Positions 16,090 through 25,800 of a stretch of 39,725 nt of DNA are shown here, piece by piece (the stretch's first letter is position 1; each line of letters begins with the position of its first letter). This DNA comes from Elusimicrobia bacterium UBA6262. GTDB lineage: Bacteria > CAYTYR01 > UBA6262. The stretch is taken from assembly GCA_002441095.1 (NCBI GenBank), contig DJVG01000024.1:7621-47345 (forward strand), in the 5' to 3' direction. Both the position numbers and the translations under genes were made by a program. Below the pieces are notes generated by a model that was given only the letters and a program-made list of their open reading frames with translations, made no database searches and was not told the DNA's origin.

Positions 16090-17080
16090 GGCTTTTCCTT
16101 TGGTCACTAAAATGGTTGATGGTATTTTCGATGATCTTATCTATATTATAGCAAGGATGGTATTTGATGGCTTTTTTGATCTTGGTTATATCCGGTATCC
16201 GGCAACCCATATCTTCAAAGTCAGCGGCGTTTTTGCCAAAAGCTTTGGCATAAGAGATATGCACTATCTTCGAATGGGAACCGGTTTTGTTTTTGATCCT
16301 CCGGGCCAGGTCATTGATCGTGATCGCGTGATCATTGCCCACATTGAAGATATGGCCTTCTGCTTTCCTGGAAAGGCTCAAGGTTGCTATGGCCCACACT
16401 ACGTCTTTGACGTAGGTAAAAGTCCTGCTCTGGGAGCCATCTCCATACACGGTGATGGGCCGGTTGTCCAAGGCGCTTTGGATAAACCTGGGCAAGACCA
16501 TGCCATAACGGCCCAACTGCCTGGGTCCGACGCAATTGAACAGCCGGACAATAACGACCGGCAATTTTCTCTCCTTGGCATAAGCCAGGGCCAGGAATTC
16601 ATCAAGCGCCTTGTTATTAGAATAGCTCCAGCGGTTGACTGATGTCGGTCCGACCAGCCGGTCGTCGCTTTCCCGGCTGGCTGAATCGACAGTTTTGCCG
16701 TATATCTCTGAAGTGGACGCGAGGATCATTTTTTTATGGTATTTATCAGCCAGCCGGATCACTTTTTCCGTGCCGGTCACATTCGTGATGATCGCCTGGA
16801 TCGGGTTTTCCAATATATATTTTACCCCGACCGCCGCCGCCAGATGATAAACAATATCGCTGTTCCTTAACAGTCGGGCCATTAAAGGCTCATTCATGAT
16901 CGTATTTTTATAGAATTTAAAATGTATATTTTTCAGGAGGTGAGCAATGTTCTCTTTGCGGCCAGTGGAGAGGTCGTCTATCACCGTCACTTTAAAACCG
17001 CGGTCCAGCAGCTCTTCAGACAAATGCGAGCCGATAAAGCCTGCTCCGCCGGTAATTAAAGCTCTTAATTTTGTCGCCAT
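16076..17080 (-). CDS. NAD-dependent sugar-nucleotide epimerase/dehydratase
   Basis: A 334-residue extended short-chain dehydrogenase. It shows the Rossmann motif TGGAGFIGSHL (10-20), DDLSTGRKENI for the cofactor ribose, STSEIYG, the catalytic YSNNK (Y153, K157) and the substrate loop RLFNCVGPRQ. This is the pattern of UDP- or GDP-sugar epimerases, dehydratases and UDP-glucuronate decarboxylases; the exact reaction cannot be told by eye. It should supply a nucleotide sugar in the cytoplasm. It lies 13 bp after TIGR03545 and overlaps the YaiO gene, so it probably feeds the glycosyltransferase of the same operon. AGGAGAT lies 11 bases before the ATG. Confidence 0.92.
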   Translation of the reverse strand: MATKLRALITGGAGFIGSHLSEELLDRGFKVTVIDDLSTGRKENIAHLLKNIHFKFYKNTIMNEPLMARLLRNSDIVYHLAAAVGVKYILENPIQAIITNVTGTEKVIRLADKYHKKMILASTSEIYGKTVDSASRESDDRLVGPTSVNRWSYSNNKALDEFLALAYAKERKLPVVIVRLFNCVGPRQLGRYGMVLPRFIQSALDNRPITVYGDGSQSRTFTYVKDVVWAIATLSLSRKAEGHIFNVGNDHAITINDLARRIKNKTGSHSKIVHISYAKAFGKNAADFEDMGCRIPDITKIKKAIKYHPCYNIDKIIENTINHFSDQRKSHENI

Positions 17081-17093
17081 GGGTGATGATCTC

Positions 17094-19034
17094 CTATTTT
17101 CCGAACAATTTCTTCAGGCTGTCAGAAGTTTTGTTTTTAATTTTCTCTTCTGCTTCCTTTACCGGCGCTGCCTGGCTGCCGGCTATTTGTTTGGTATAGT
17201 CTTCCACTTGTTTGGTCAGGCTGTCTTTCTGTCCCTGCACGGCGGCCAGCCTGGCATTCACCTGCTCCAATAATTCAGCTTTCTTTTCATTGGCTAACTT
17301 CAGCAGCTTCTCTTTTTCCACTTGTATCCTGGCTTCCAGCTCGGCTTTGACCCTGGCTTTTAATTCTTCCATTTTGCGGCCATAGATAGCCTTGATCTTC
17401 TCCGCGATCAAGTTGTCCAGGTTGGATTCTATCGTCGTCTGAAAATTACCGGCCTGGCTGTACAGGCGCGCGTTCAGGTCTATGGCCTGGATACTGGCAA
17501 AAACCTCATTCAGTATCTGCTTTAAATCATTGGAGCTGGGCTCAATTTCAAAAGCAATACCATATATCTTCAGCTGCAGCCGGCAATCAAGGTCATCGCC
17601 GACGATCTTAAACTGTGAAGTCACATCATACATGCCCTGCTTGAATTTGGGCAGGAATCCCTTGCTGTCCAGGCTCATTTCCCCGATCGGGAAATTACTG
17701 GCGCTGATATTTACTTTATCAGTCGCTATTTCCGCGGTATGGTCAAAGAGACCAGCCACCAGGTAAGCCCGTCCGGAAGCTTCGCCTTTTACATCAAAGG
17801 AAGTTGGCTTGCCCCATACTTTCTGGTCACTAGAGACATTATTTACGACGCCGGCCACAGAGATCGGGCTGGCTACATTCTTGCCCTCTCCGCCGGTAGT
17901 GCCGGAGAGCGCTATTTTGCGCAGTGAGAATTTTGGCAAGGTTTCATCTTGGCGGAACTCAATGTCCAGGCCTTTAGCGCGCGGCCGCACATTTACTTTA
18001 TCAGTTTCTTTTTTAGCTGGCATATATTTGCGCGCCAACTTGATATATTCCATTACTGAGCCTACCCGGTCGAACCACATCTGGCCAAAGATCGCCTTGG
18101 CCAGTCCGCCTTTTTCACCTAAGCCCGGGATCTTCACTTTGGCCAGCAAGTTTTGGTAATCGGCTTTGACCAGATCATCGATCTGCAGGGTCAGGGTTTT
18201 GGAGTCAGCAAATTGCGTTGTAATATCATTTTTCAGGGTAGTTACTTTGCCATAGGTTTCTTCAATGACCTTCTTCTGGTTGTTCAGCGTGGTGATAGCT
18301 TCCTGGACTTTAGGGATATCAGCGACTGTCTTCACTTTCAGGCCCTGTACATCCTGGATCACCTGTTTGGTATCAGCTACCTTTTGTTCGACGTTCAAAG
18401 TGGTGACATCAGTTTTATATTGTTCATATTTTGCCACTGAACTATTGTAAAGTCCTTCGACGGCGGCGCGCGATTGCAAGTTTTCGGCGCTGACCATCTG
18501 CTGAGCATCAAAGTTCTTGATCGTATCGCTGATGTTCTGGATATCCTGCATTATGGGCAAAGTATTTGCTTCTGCGGCGAGCTTATCTTTTAACGCCTTG
18601 AATATCTTGTCTGTCAATCCGGCTTTTTCTTCATTGGCCTGCTGCTGATCATATCTCTTCTGTTTCCGCGGCGGCAAGGCGCCGGAAGTTTTGCGGGCTG
18701 TGCCCCAGCGCAGGTTTGATAAGGTCATGTTCTCGATCGCTACTTTTTTGGTCAACAACGGCAGGAAACGCATATCGAATTTCAGCAGGTCAATAGCGAC
18801 GAGGTTTTTCCAGACATCCTTCTTATTGGCGACCTGCAGGCCCCTGATCTCCAGGGAGGAATCTATCAGGCTGGTCTTAAATGAAGACACTTCTACCTTG
18901 GCTCCGGTGATCATTTCCCCCGTGGAAACAAAAGCCCGTTTCAGGATCGCGTCGCGGAATATTATACCGAAGATAATGAAGATGGTTAAGACGACGAAAA
19001 TTATGATCAGTGAGCTTTTGCGGAATTTAATCAT
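17094..19034 (-). CDS. TIGR03545-family envelope protein (AsmA-like N-terminus, coiled coil)
   Basis: A 646-residue protein of uncharacterised function. It has an N-terminal membrane anchor (about 9-30) followed by an AsmA/DUF748-like start (ITGAKVEVSSFKTSLIDSSLEIRGL). A charged helical middle region has coiled-coil character (about 150-290). A beta-rich domain follows, then a strongly coiled C-terminus (about 545-635, KAIYGRKMEELKARVKAELE). This architecture and the gene order match the TIGR03545 family, which is usually adjacent to TIGR03546 as here (8-base overlap). AsmA-like proteins often act in lipid or envelope transport, but that is only an analogy. It is the second gene of the exopolysaccharide-like operon. 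Confidence 0.8.
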   Translation of the reverse strand: MIKFRKSSLIIIFVVLTIFIIFGIIFRDAILKRAFVSTGEMITGAKVEVSSFKTSLIDSSLEIRGLQVANKKDVWKNLVAIDLLKFDMRFLPLLTKKVAIENMTLSNLRWGTARKTSGALPPRKQKRYDQQQANEEKAGLTDKIFKALKDKLAAEANTLPIMQDIQNISDTIKNFDAQQMVSAENLQSRAAVEGLYNSSVAKYEQYKTDVTTLNVEQKVADTKQVIQDVQGLKVKTVADIPKVQEAITTLNNQKKVIEETYGKVTTLKNDITTQFADSKTLTLQIDDLVKADYQNLLAKVKIPGLGEKGGLAKAIFGQMWFDRVGSVMEYIKLARKYMPAKKETDKVNVRPRAKGLDIEFRQDETLPKFSLRKIALSGTTGGEGKNVASPISVAGVVNNVSSDQKVWGKPTSFDVKGEASGRAYLVAGLFDHTAEIATDKVNISASNFPIGEMSLDSKGFLPKFKQGMYDVTSQFKIVGDDLDCRLQLKIYGIAFEIEPSSNDLKQILNEVFASIQAIDLNARLYSQAGNFQTTIESNLDNLIAEKIKAIYGRKMEELKARVKAELEARIQVEKEKLLKLANEKKAELLEQVNARLAAVQGQKDSLTKQVEDYTKQIAGSQAAPVKEAEEKIKNKTSDSLKKLFGK

Positions 19035-19554
19035 TGAAGGTACCCTTTATTTTTGTATATCTTTCATACCATTTGGCTTGCTGCAGCAGCTGGATGACCT
19101 TTAATTTATTGACCTTTTCCTGCAGGTTCTTGCGGTACAGGATGATCAGCTTCTTGCCAATGAGCCAGACCGGAATGAACAAGGCCAGGGCGATAACCAG
19201 GCTGCCCAGCACGACAGTATTGTTGAAACGGGTAAAAGGCACGATCGGCGTGTTATACAGTTTGGTCCAGAAAGGATTCAGGGCAGGCATTTCCACCAGG
19301 AGCTTATAGCCTATCTGGTGAGCATACGGGTCAGTGAAATAACCGATGACGGCAAAAAAAGCCACACTAATAAGCGCCGCCCCTTTGTTCACGTTGAGCA
19401 AAAAAAGCAGGAACAGGATGACATAATTATGCAGGGTATTGGTCGGGTTCAATCCGATGATGGACCCCAAAGCGAAACCAGCCCCTATTTCATCCGGGTC
19501 CTGGTTGTTGCGGAAAATAGCGATTACCTGTCTGACAGTCTTGAACCAGAACAT
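19027..19554 (-). CDS. TIGR03546-family membrane protein
   Basis: A 175-residue protein with about four hydrophobic segments (for example NYVILFLLFLLNVNKGAALI and VVLGSLVIALALFIPVWLIG). The N-terminal block DPDEIGAGFALGSIIGLNPT resembles DUF2062-like proteins. It matches TIGR03546, the partner of the following TIGR03545 gene, with which it overlaps by 8 bases. Function is unknown; the pairing suggests one envelope complex. It is the first gene of the operon and has the clearest promoter in the window. Confidence 0.8.
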   Translation of the reverse strand: MFWFKTVRQVIAIFRNNQDPDEIGAGFALGSIIGLNPTNTLHNYVILFLLFLLNVNKGAALISVAFFAVIGYFTDPYAHQIGYKLLVEMPALNPFWTKLYNTPIVPFTRFNNTVVLGSLVIALALFIPVWLIGKKLIILYRKNLQEKVNKLKVIQLLQQAKWYERYTKIKGTFND

Positions 19555-19591
19555 ATTTATATCCTCTTTATAATAATATGGATAACATTAT

Positions 19592-19620
19592 TTTATACCA
19601 TTACTATAGCGCTAAGTCAA
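19592..19620 (-). promoter_or_regulatory. predicted sigma-70-type promoter of the TIGR03546-GT2 operon
   Basis: TTGACT (19620-19615), a 17-base spacer and TATAAA (19597-19592). Transcription would start near 19585, giving a leader of about 30 bases with AGAGGA before the ATG at 19554. Confidence 0.65.
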
Positions 19621-19648
19621 TGAATATTAGTAGCTTTGTATTGTTCTA

Positions 19649-20491
19649 TTATTTACTGAATCCTGCGGCATATGAAGGGATCAAAGCGCCCCATAAAGGT
19701 TCGGCTTTCCCGGCCACATAGCCCTGTTCCTGTATCCTTTCGGTGAGGGCTTGTATCCTGCTTCCCGGATAGGGATGGGTGCTGAAAAAATACATGAATT
19801 TTGGCCAATCATTCTTTTTGGACATCTTGACAAAAAAATCAGTGGCTCCAGCCACATGTCCGTATGTTTTATTTAATAAGTCCAAACCAAACTGGTCTGC
19901 CGCCTTCTCTTGCCTCTGGGAAAATCTCATTTGCATGGTAGTGATCGAAGGCATGATCACTCTTTGGGAGGTAGTGTCGCCGCCGGAGAAAAAGGTTACC
20001 AGCAGGAGCAGGATTAATTGCCGGCCCATCCCGCGGAGATGGTCACGGTGCCTGAAATGGCCCAACTCATGGGCTAAGATCATGGCCATCTCATTCTCGG
20101 ATCTTACTTCTTTAAGCAGGCCGGAAAAGACCACAATATTGCCGGCTGGCAAAGCCAGGGCATTAACTTGATCGTTTTCCTGTACATAGACCTTATAGTT
20201 GAATCCCGGCAGGGCCGGATCCCCTTGCACCAAGGGATCAAGGATGGCCTGCAGGCGCAGGTCCTGCTCTGTTTGTTTTTTGCCTTTCAGGTCGGCCCCG
20301 GCTAATGCGCCTATCTTTTTTTCAGTCTCTATGGATATGCGCGGGGCAATAATATCAACCAAAAGTCCGATGACTAAATAGATGATGAATAATAGAGCGG
20401 CAATTTTAGCCAGGGCAATAGAAAATGTCCGCAATGGGGATTGCGGCGAAACATTAACATTATTTTCTATTTCTTGAGGTGTATATTTCAT
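19649..20491 (-). CDS. M48-family metalloprotease
   Basis: A 280-residue membrane-associated zinc protease. A membrane helix (about 27-47) precedes a peptidase domain with the zinc motif HELGH (141-145) in MILAHELGHFRHRDH, a hydrophobic segment (LILLLLVTFF), and the third ligand Glu in RQEKAADQFG (E205). The TPR-linked BepA extension is absent. M48 enzymes remove misfolded or damaged envelope proteins. Its start overlaps the YbjQ-domain gene upstream by 4 bases, so the three genes 21248-19649 are probably co-translated. The active-site face (cytoplasm or periplasm) is not settled by the sequence. Confidence 0.92.
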   Translation of the reverse strand: MKYTPQEIENNVNVSPQSPLRTFSIALAKIAALLFIIYLVIGLLVDIIAPRISIETEKKIGALAGADLKGKKQTEQDLRLQAILDPLVQGDPALPGFNYKVYVQENDQVNALALPAGNIVVFSGLLKEVRSENEMAMILAHELGHFRHRDHLRGMGRQLILLLLVTFFSGGDTTSQRVIMPSITTMQMRFSQRQEKAADQFGLDLLNKTYGHVAGATDFFVKMSKKNDWPKFMYFFSTHPYPGSRIQALTERIQEQGYVAGKAEPLWGALIPSYAAGFSK

Positions 20492-20916
20492 TTTTCGTAA
20501 TAGACCGCTGTGCCGTAAGCCAGCGCTTCGACTGAGTTTCTCCCGGCAATGGTGCTGGTTTCGATCCGCAGATTCAGGATAATGTCTGCTTTAGTCGCTT
20601 CTTCCTTCATTCTCAGGACCGCTTCCCGCCTGGCCCGGTCCAGCAAGCTCTCAAACACTGACACTTCCCCGCCGATCAAATTCAGCAGGTTGCCGGCGAT
20701 CATCTTAAAATAATCTGTAGAGATCACGGCACTGCCGGACACCAGCCTGGTTACTCTTATTGGTTTGTCTTCCAGGAAATCATCGCCAGTCACTACCGGA
20801 CAGCACAGCAACTTTTTCTCCCGTTCCTTAATGGACCGGTAATGCTTTTTTTCGATCCTGCTGCCGACGAAATAGCCGATTGCTACCAGTACTGCTAATT
20901 GTATCAGATCGCCCAT
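20488..20916 (-). CDS. membrane-anchored YbjQ-domain protein
   Basis: 142 residues. An N-terminal hydrophobic segment (LIQLAVLVAIGYFVGS) and a basic linker are followed by a YbjQ/DUF74 domain (about 45-142). Visible family features are LIGGEVSVFESLLDRARREAVLRM and the final strand EALAYGTAVYYE. YbjQ proteins form small pentameric beta assemblies of unknown function, described as putative heavy-metal-binding. The site has GAGGAG upstream of the ATG. It lies 11 bp after a second, soluble YbjQ gene and overlaps the M48 protease gene, suggesting that both YbjQ proteins serve the protease. Confidence 0.82.
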   Translation of the reverse strand: MGDLIQLAVLVAIGYFVGSRIEKKHYRSIKEREKKLLCCPVVTGDDFLEDKPIRVTRLVSGSAVISTDYFKMIAGNLLNLIGGEVSVFESLLDRARREAVLRMKEEATKADIILNLRIETSTIAGRNSVEALAYGTAVYYEK

Positions 20917-20927
20917 GGATTAGCTCC

Positions 20928-21248
20928 TCATTCTACTCTAACGGCGGTGCCATACACGTAAATCTCTGCCGCGCCGTTAGCAATATTAGAGGTAGAAAAA
21001 CGGACATTAATAATAGCATTCGCTCCTAAGTTCTCGGCCTGGCATTTTAAACGTTCCAGGGCTTGTTTGCGGGATTCGTTCATCAATTCGGTATAAGCTT
21101 TTAATTCCCCGCCCACCAGGTTCTTTAATCCTGCGCCGAAATCCTTGAACGCATTCTTCGCCCGTACCGTGCTGCCGCACACTAACCCGAAATGCTCGAC
21201 GATCCTTTTGCCCGGAACTGACTCAATGTTGGTCATGACCTGTATCAC
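20928..21248 (-). CDS. ybjQ: YbjQ-family protein, soluble
   Basis: A 106-residue YbjQ/DUF74 protein of normal family length: VPGKRIVEHFGLVCGSTVRA, then KNLVGGELKAYTELMNESRK, LGANAIINVRFSTS and the C-terminal YVYGTAVRVE. The start is GTG at 21248, with AAAGGAGG 5 bases upstream; a Met four codons in is an alternative. Biochemical function of the family is unknown. It pairs with the membrane-anchored YbjQ gene and the M48 protease that follow. Confidence 0.9.
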   Translation of the reverse strand: MIQVMTNIESVPGKRIVEHFGLVCGSTVRAKNAFKDFGAGLKNLVGGELKAYTELMNESRKQALERLKCQAENLGANAIINVRFSTSNIANGAAEIYVYGTAVRVE

Positions 21249-21276
21249 ATCCGCCTCCTTTATAAGATTTACTAGT

Positions 21277-21801
21277 TCACTTCTGCACCGTCTTTTCTAT
21301 CTTGGACCGGTCAAATCCTTTTTCCTGGATACGTCTCAGCAGTTCGTTATATAAGGATTCTTCCAGCTGTGGTTTTCTGGACAGTATCCACAGGTACTTG
21401 CGTGATGGATCTCCCACTACCGCATACTCATAGTCTTTACCGAGCTCAATGATCCAGTAATTGCCGGCAAAAGGCCAAAAGAAGCTTACTTTTAATTTGG
21501 CATTGGTTTTCTTATCCACTATCCACGCCCGGCCCTTGGCTGTCTTCAGTTTGCCTTTAAAATCCTTTTTATAGCCGCTATTTATCACCCGTACTTTCCC
21601 GCTATGCAGTAGTGTATAGTTTGCGGTCACGCCGACCAGTCCCTTTTCAAACCACACCGGGAACTTGGCTATTTCATACCAGGTGCCCATATACCTTTGG
21701 ACATCCACGTATTCTACGGTCTTTAATTCCGGCATTTTCTCCGCCCCATACGCCAAAATTACATTCAGGCATAAAACTACACCAGCCAGTGCTATTCGCA
21801 T
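21277..21801 (-). CDS. blc: bacterial lipocalin (Blc-like)
   Basis: About 174 residues from ATG 21801, which gives the signal peptide MRIALAGVVLCLNVILAYGA; an in-frame ATG at 21843 would add 14 charged residues. Lipocalin signatures are RYMGTWYEIAKFP (the GxW block), YAVVGDPSRKYLWILSRKP and a C-terminal helix. Blc proteins bind fatty acids or lysophospholipids at the outer membrane. Unlike E. coli Blc no convincing lipobox is present, so the protein may be periplasmic. Neither start has a strong ribosome site. It follows the PilX-like gene by tens of bases and precedes the YbjQ/M48 set. Confidence 0.87.
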   Translation of the reverse strand: MRIALAGVVLCLNVILAYGAEKMPELKTVEYVDVQRYMGTWYEIAKFPVWFEKGLVGVTANYTLLHSGKVRVINSGYKKDFKGKLKTAKGRAWIVDKKTNAKLKVSFFWPFAGNYWIIELGKDYEYAVVGDPSRKYLWILSRKPQLEESLYNELLRRIQEKGFDRSKIEKTVQK

Positions 21802-21874
21802 TTTCACCAGCAACCGCCGATCCTGGGACAGCAGGCGTCCCATTTTTCATATATATTGATTACAAAGTTATTTA

Positions 21875-22804
21875 TTAGTTTACCTGATTCTTTACTTCCT
21901 GCCAAGCTATTATTTTGAAGGGATAGACATTGTTGGCCAGCTGGACCGCAGTACTATTATAGGCAATATCAGAGGTGCCGTATAAACCAGTCACATCAGC
22001 CATGGACTGGGACAGGATAGAGCCTTCAATACTAGCGTTGCCAGTCATTCTAAAAGTACCGACCACATATATCACACCGGCAAATTCCCCGCCGCTCATA
22101 TCAAAATCCCCGTTGACAATCAGGATGCCGGATCCATGCCAGTCATTGGTCGTAGCTTTTAAGTTCCCCTCTACCCAGGTAATTCCTTTGCAGGCAGCAT
22201 TATTGCCGGGATTGGTATATACAGTGGTGGCATATTTCTGCATATCGGCCATGGAGATGCCAAAAATATCGGTAAAAGTAGGAAACGGGGCATTCGTAGT
22301 GGCTGGGGTGCCGCTCACAAAAGATGATCCAGAGGTGCTTACTGTACAGCCAACCGGTACCGTGATCCCGGTTAAGGTAGCGCCGGCTACATTGGCATTG
22401 CCACCCATATTCACATTACCGCCGCAGGACAATGCGCTGTTAACAGTAATAGCGGCATTTATTCTTTCTGATAACACCTTTATTTTTCTGCGGGACCAGC
22501 CGATCTTTCCAAGCACAATGATCTCCCGCTGGTTAGCGTGGCCAGCTGGTGTATTGACCGTAATAGTATAGTTGCCTTTTCCTAAAGAGCTATCTGTTTC
22601 GCCGGTATAACTGTTGTTGCGGTTAAGTTCCCACATGGCTTTTTGCATGCCGCCTTCAGCGATATAAAGCGTGGCGTTTTGTACATTGCTCCTGACGGCT
22701 TTTCTCGCCTCGTTTTCGCTTAAATACAACAAACCAACTCCGATAAAGAAAACAATGAAAATTACTATGGTGGCAAAAATAATAGCATTGCCCTTATTAT
22801 TCAT
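21875..22804 (-). CDS. PilX-like type IV pilus-associated protein
   Basis: A 309-residue protein with a prepilin-like N-terminus: NNKGNAIIFATIVIFIVFFI, one long hydrophobic helix, then the PilX N-terminal pattern SENEARKAVRSNVQNATLY and AEGGMQKAMWEL. The distal part is rich in Gly, Ser, Thr and Asn and forms repetitive strands like bactofilin or adhesin solenoids (NVNMGGNANVAGATL, GEFAGVIYVVGTFRMTGN). PilX-type proteins are minor components near pilus tips. No other pilus gene is visible, so it is an orphan here. AGGG lies close to the ATG, and a promoter is seen upstream. Confidence 0.78.
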   Translation of the reverse strand: MNNKGNAIIFATIVIFIVFFIGVGLLYLSENEARKAVRSNVQNATLYIAEGGMQKAMWELNRNNSYTGETDSSLGKGNYTITVNTPAGHANQREIIVLGKIGWSRRKIKVLSERINAAITVNSALSCGGNVNMGGNANVAGATLTGITVPVGCTVSTSGSSFVSGTPATTNAPFPTFTDIFGISMADMQKYATTVYTNPGNNAACKGITWVEGNLKATTNDWHGSGILIVNGDFDMSGGEFAGVIYVVGTFRMTGNASIEGSILSQSMADVTGLYGTSDIAYNSTAVQLANNVYPFKIIAWQEVKNQVN

Positions 22805-22824
22805 AGCCCTATCTCCCTACTATA

Positions 22825-22853
22825 AATATACCTCCAAAAATACCTAAAATCAA
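22825..22853 (-). promoter_or_regulatory. predicted promoter for the PilX-like gene
   Basis: TTGATT (22853-22848), a 17-base spacer and TATATT (22830-22825), in the short gap after the NdvB-like gene. It would give a leader of about 15 bases. Confidence 0.5.
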
Positions 22854-22867
22854 TGTCTTTCTCTATT

Positions 22868-25800
22868 TTATCCGATCAGCACTTCTGCTACATGTTCCAC
22901 CCGGTCATCTATTAGCGGGATGGACCTGTTTTGCTGCTCTGTCCCATCAACAGTTACGGAAATTACCTTGTCCTCAACCCCTGATTTCTGAAAGGCTATA
23001 TGGTAAAATGTTTCCCGGTAGCGGTAATGAAGTTTGAATGACGGCCAGTCTGCGGGCAGGCATGGTTTGAAATAAAGCCGGTTAACGTCCAGGCGAATGC
23101 CCAGCAGGTACTTGACTATGAGTTGGTACATCCAGGCGGCAGACCCGGTATACCAAGTCCAGCCGCCGCGTCCGGCATTGTCCTTGCCGGCATACACATC
23201 CGCGGCCATGACAAACGGTTCTACTTTGTAAATATCGCAAGAGTCTTCCGTGGTGCTGTGCAGTATCGGGTTGATCATCCCCAGCAATTCCCAGGCTCGT
23301 TTACGGTCTTTCAGGATCGCCAAGGCTATCCCTACCCAGATGGCGGCATGGGTATACTGCCCGCCGTTTTCCCGCACGCCGGGAACATATCCTTTGATAT
23401 ATCCCGGATTGTTCGCGCTTTTATCGAAAGGAGGTGCGAAAATATTTATCAGGGAATCTTTCCTATTGACCAGCCATTGGTCAACCTGGTCCATGGCTAT
23501 TTTAGCTCTTTCCTTGCTGGTGGCCCCGGAAATGACTGCCCAGGACTGAGGTATAGAATCGATGCGGCATTCGCTGTTTGTCGCAGACCCAAGTACGTCC
23601 CCGTTATCAAAATAGGCCCGCTGATACCATTGGCCATCCCAGGCATTATCCTCGATGTTCCGGGAGAGTGTCCCGGCTTCTTTAAGGCATATTTCAGAAA
23701 AGTCTTTGTCGCCGCGTTGTGCGGCTAATTCCGACATCGACATGAGCACATGGTACAGGAAAAAGGCCAGCCACACGCTTTCTCCTTTTCCTTCATTTCC
23801 TACCAGGTTCATGCCGTCGTTCCAGTCACCGCTGCCCATCAGTGGCAGGCCGTGAGTGCCAAATCTTAATCCGTGTTTTACCGCAGCGGCACAATGCTCA
23901 TATAATGTTCCTGATTTACCGGATACCCTGGGCATATCATAATTTGAATCTTCGCCTGGTTTCACCGGAGCTCCTTCCAGAAAACGTACCGGTTCATCCA
24001 AGACCCCGGTGTCCCCTATTTGTTGGACATAAAGGCAGGTGACCAGGGGCAGCCATAAATAATCATCTGAACAATTACTGCGGACACCCCGTCCTGAAGG
24101 AGGATGCCACCAATGTTGTACATCTCCTTCGACGAACTGGTGCGCCGCACAAGCCAGCAGGTGGTCCCGTACCATCTGCGGGTTGGAATGCATCAGGGAT
24201 ATGGTGTCCTGCAACTGGTCGCGGAAACCGAAGGCTCCGCTGGATTGATAAAATCCGCTCCGTCCCCACAAGCGGCAGCTGATCGTCTGGTATTGCAGCC
24301 AGCCATTGACCAGATAATTTATGGAGTTATCAGGCGTTTCGACATACACTACGCCGAGGGTGCGTTTCCAGTATTCCCAGACATTTTCCAGCTCCTTGCG
24401 GATCGACACGATACTGTTAAAACGCTGGAGAATACCGCGTGTATCTTCCAGGCTTTTGCCTGCTCCGAAGATAAATGCTATCTCTTTTTCATCGCCGTCA
24501 GCGAGTTCAAATGGCACTTGTAGTGAAGCGCATGGGTCAAGTCCTGCGCCGGTCCTGCCTGATAGCCGGTCTTTTTGCAGCGCCGCGGGTGCGGCCAGCG
24601 AGCCGTTCCTGCCCAGAAACTCATTCCGGTCACCGCTCACAAAACTCTTTGTTTCACTGGAATCAAGAAAAACAACCCGGTTCAAGAATTCTTTATTATA
24701 ATGATTATAGGCCAGTATAGCGCCGCTTTTCGGGTCTACTTCGGTTATGATGTGCATCAGGTATTTATCCCTGAGAGTGCCCAAGACCAGCTCATTATAT
24801 GAGGTAGCGGAAAGCCGTCTGGTGCGGCCGGAAATATTTTTAATTTTTAAGACGGAAAATTTTACCGGGTGTTCCAGGGAAACGAAAACCGTAAGTTCTG
24901 CTATAAGGCCATTCTCCGTGTGCTCGAAGACACTGTAGCCGAAACCATGGCGCGACACATAGCTGGTTTTTCCTGTGGCCGGCAGCGGGGTCGGTGACCA
25001 GAACTGTCCCGTCTCTTCATCGCGGAGATACAACGCTTCGCCGCTGGCATCCGTGACCGCATCGTTCTTCCAGGGCGTTAAACGGAACTCATGCGCATTC
25101 TCGCTCCAGGTATAAGCGCTGCCGCTCTCGGAGATCACGGTACCGAAATGCCGGTTGGCCAATACATTTACCCAGGGTGCAGGAGTCCTTTTTGCCTGCC
25201 TGGTAGTGATCACATATTCCCGGCCGTCATGGGTAAAGCCGCCCAGTCCGTTGAAATAGGCCAGGTCAGAACGTTCTGCCAGGCCTTCATCCGGCTTTTC
25301 CTGGCTGGCTTTTTTCACTGGTACGAATGGCGGCCGCTGTATCTTTGGCTTGGCTATGCCCTCAAGTTGTTCTGCCAGCGTGCCGCCTCTGTCGGTAATG
25401 ATTATTCGCGCTACGGTTTGGATAAGTATTTTATCCTCTTCAGACATCTGGTCGGCCCGCCTTAAAAAAATTCCCCCTGGTTGGTTTGATGGGCCCCCGG
25501 CATTAGCGGAGATCAAGCCATTTATCCTTTCGCTCATCAGATCCCGGTAAACCGAATGATCCTCGTTCCAGATCACCAGGTCCACGGCCAGGCCCTTCAT
25601 GCGCCAGTAGGAATGTGCCTGTACCATATGTTCTATCAATTCGATATTTTCCTGGTTCTCTATGCGCACGAGAACTATCGGCAGGTCTCCTGAAATATCA
25701 TAGCCCCACAGGTCAGACTGGCCCCGGAAATTTTGCCTCAGGATACTGGCATTAGCTCTCCAGGCCGGATTAGCGTAAACAATAGCCGTAGCCAGGCGGC

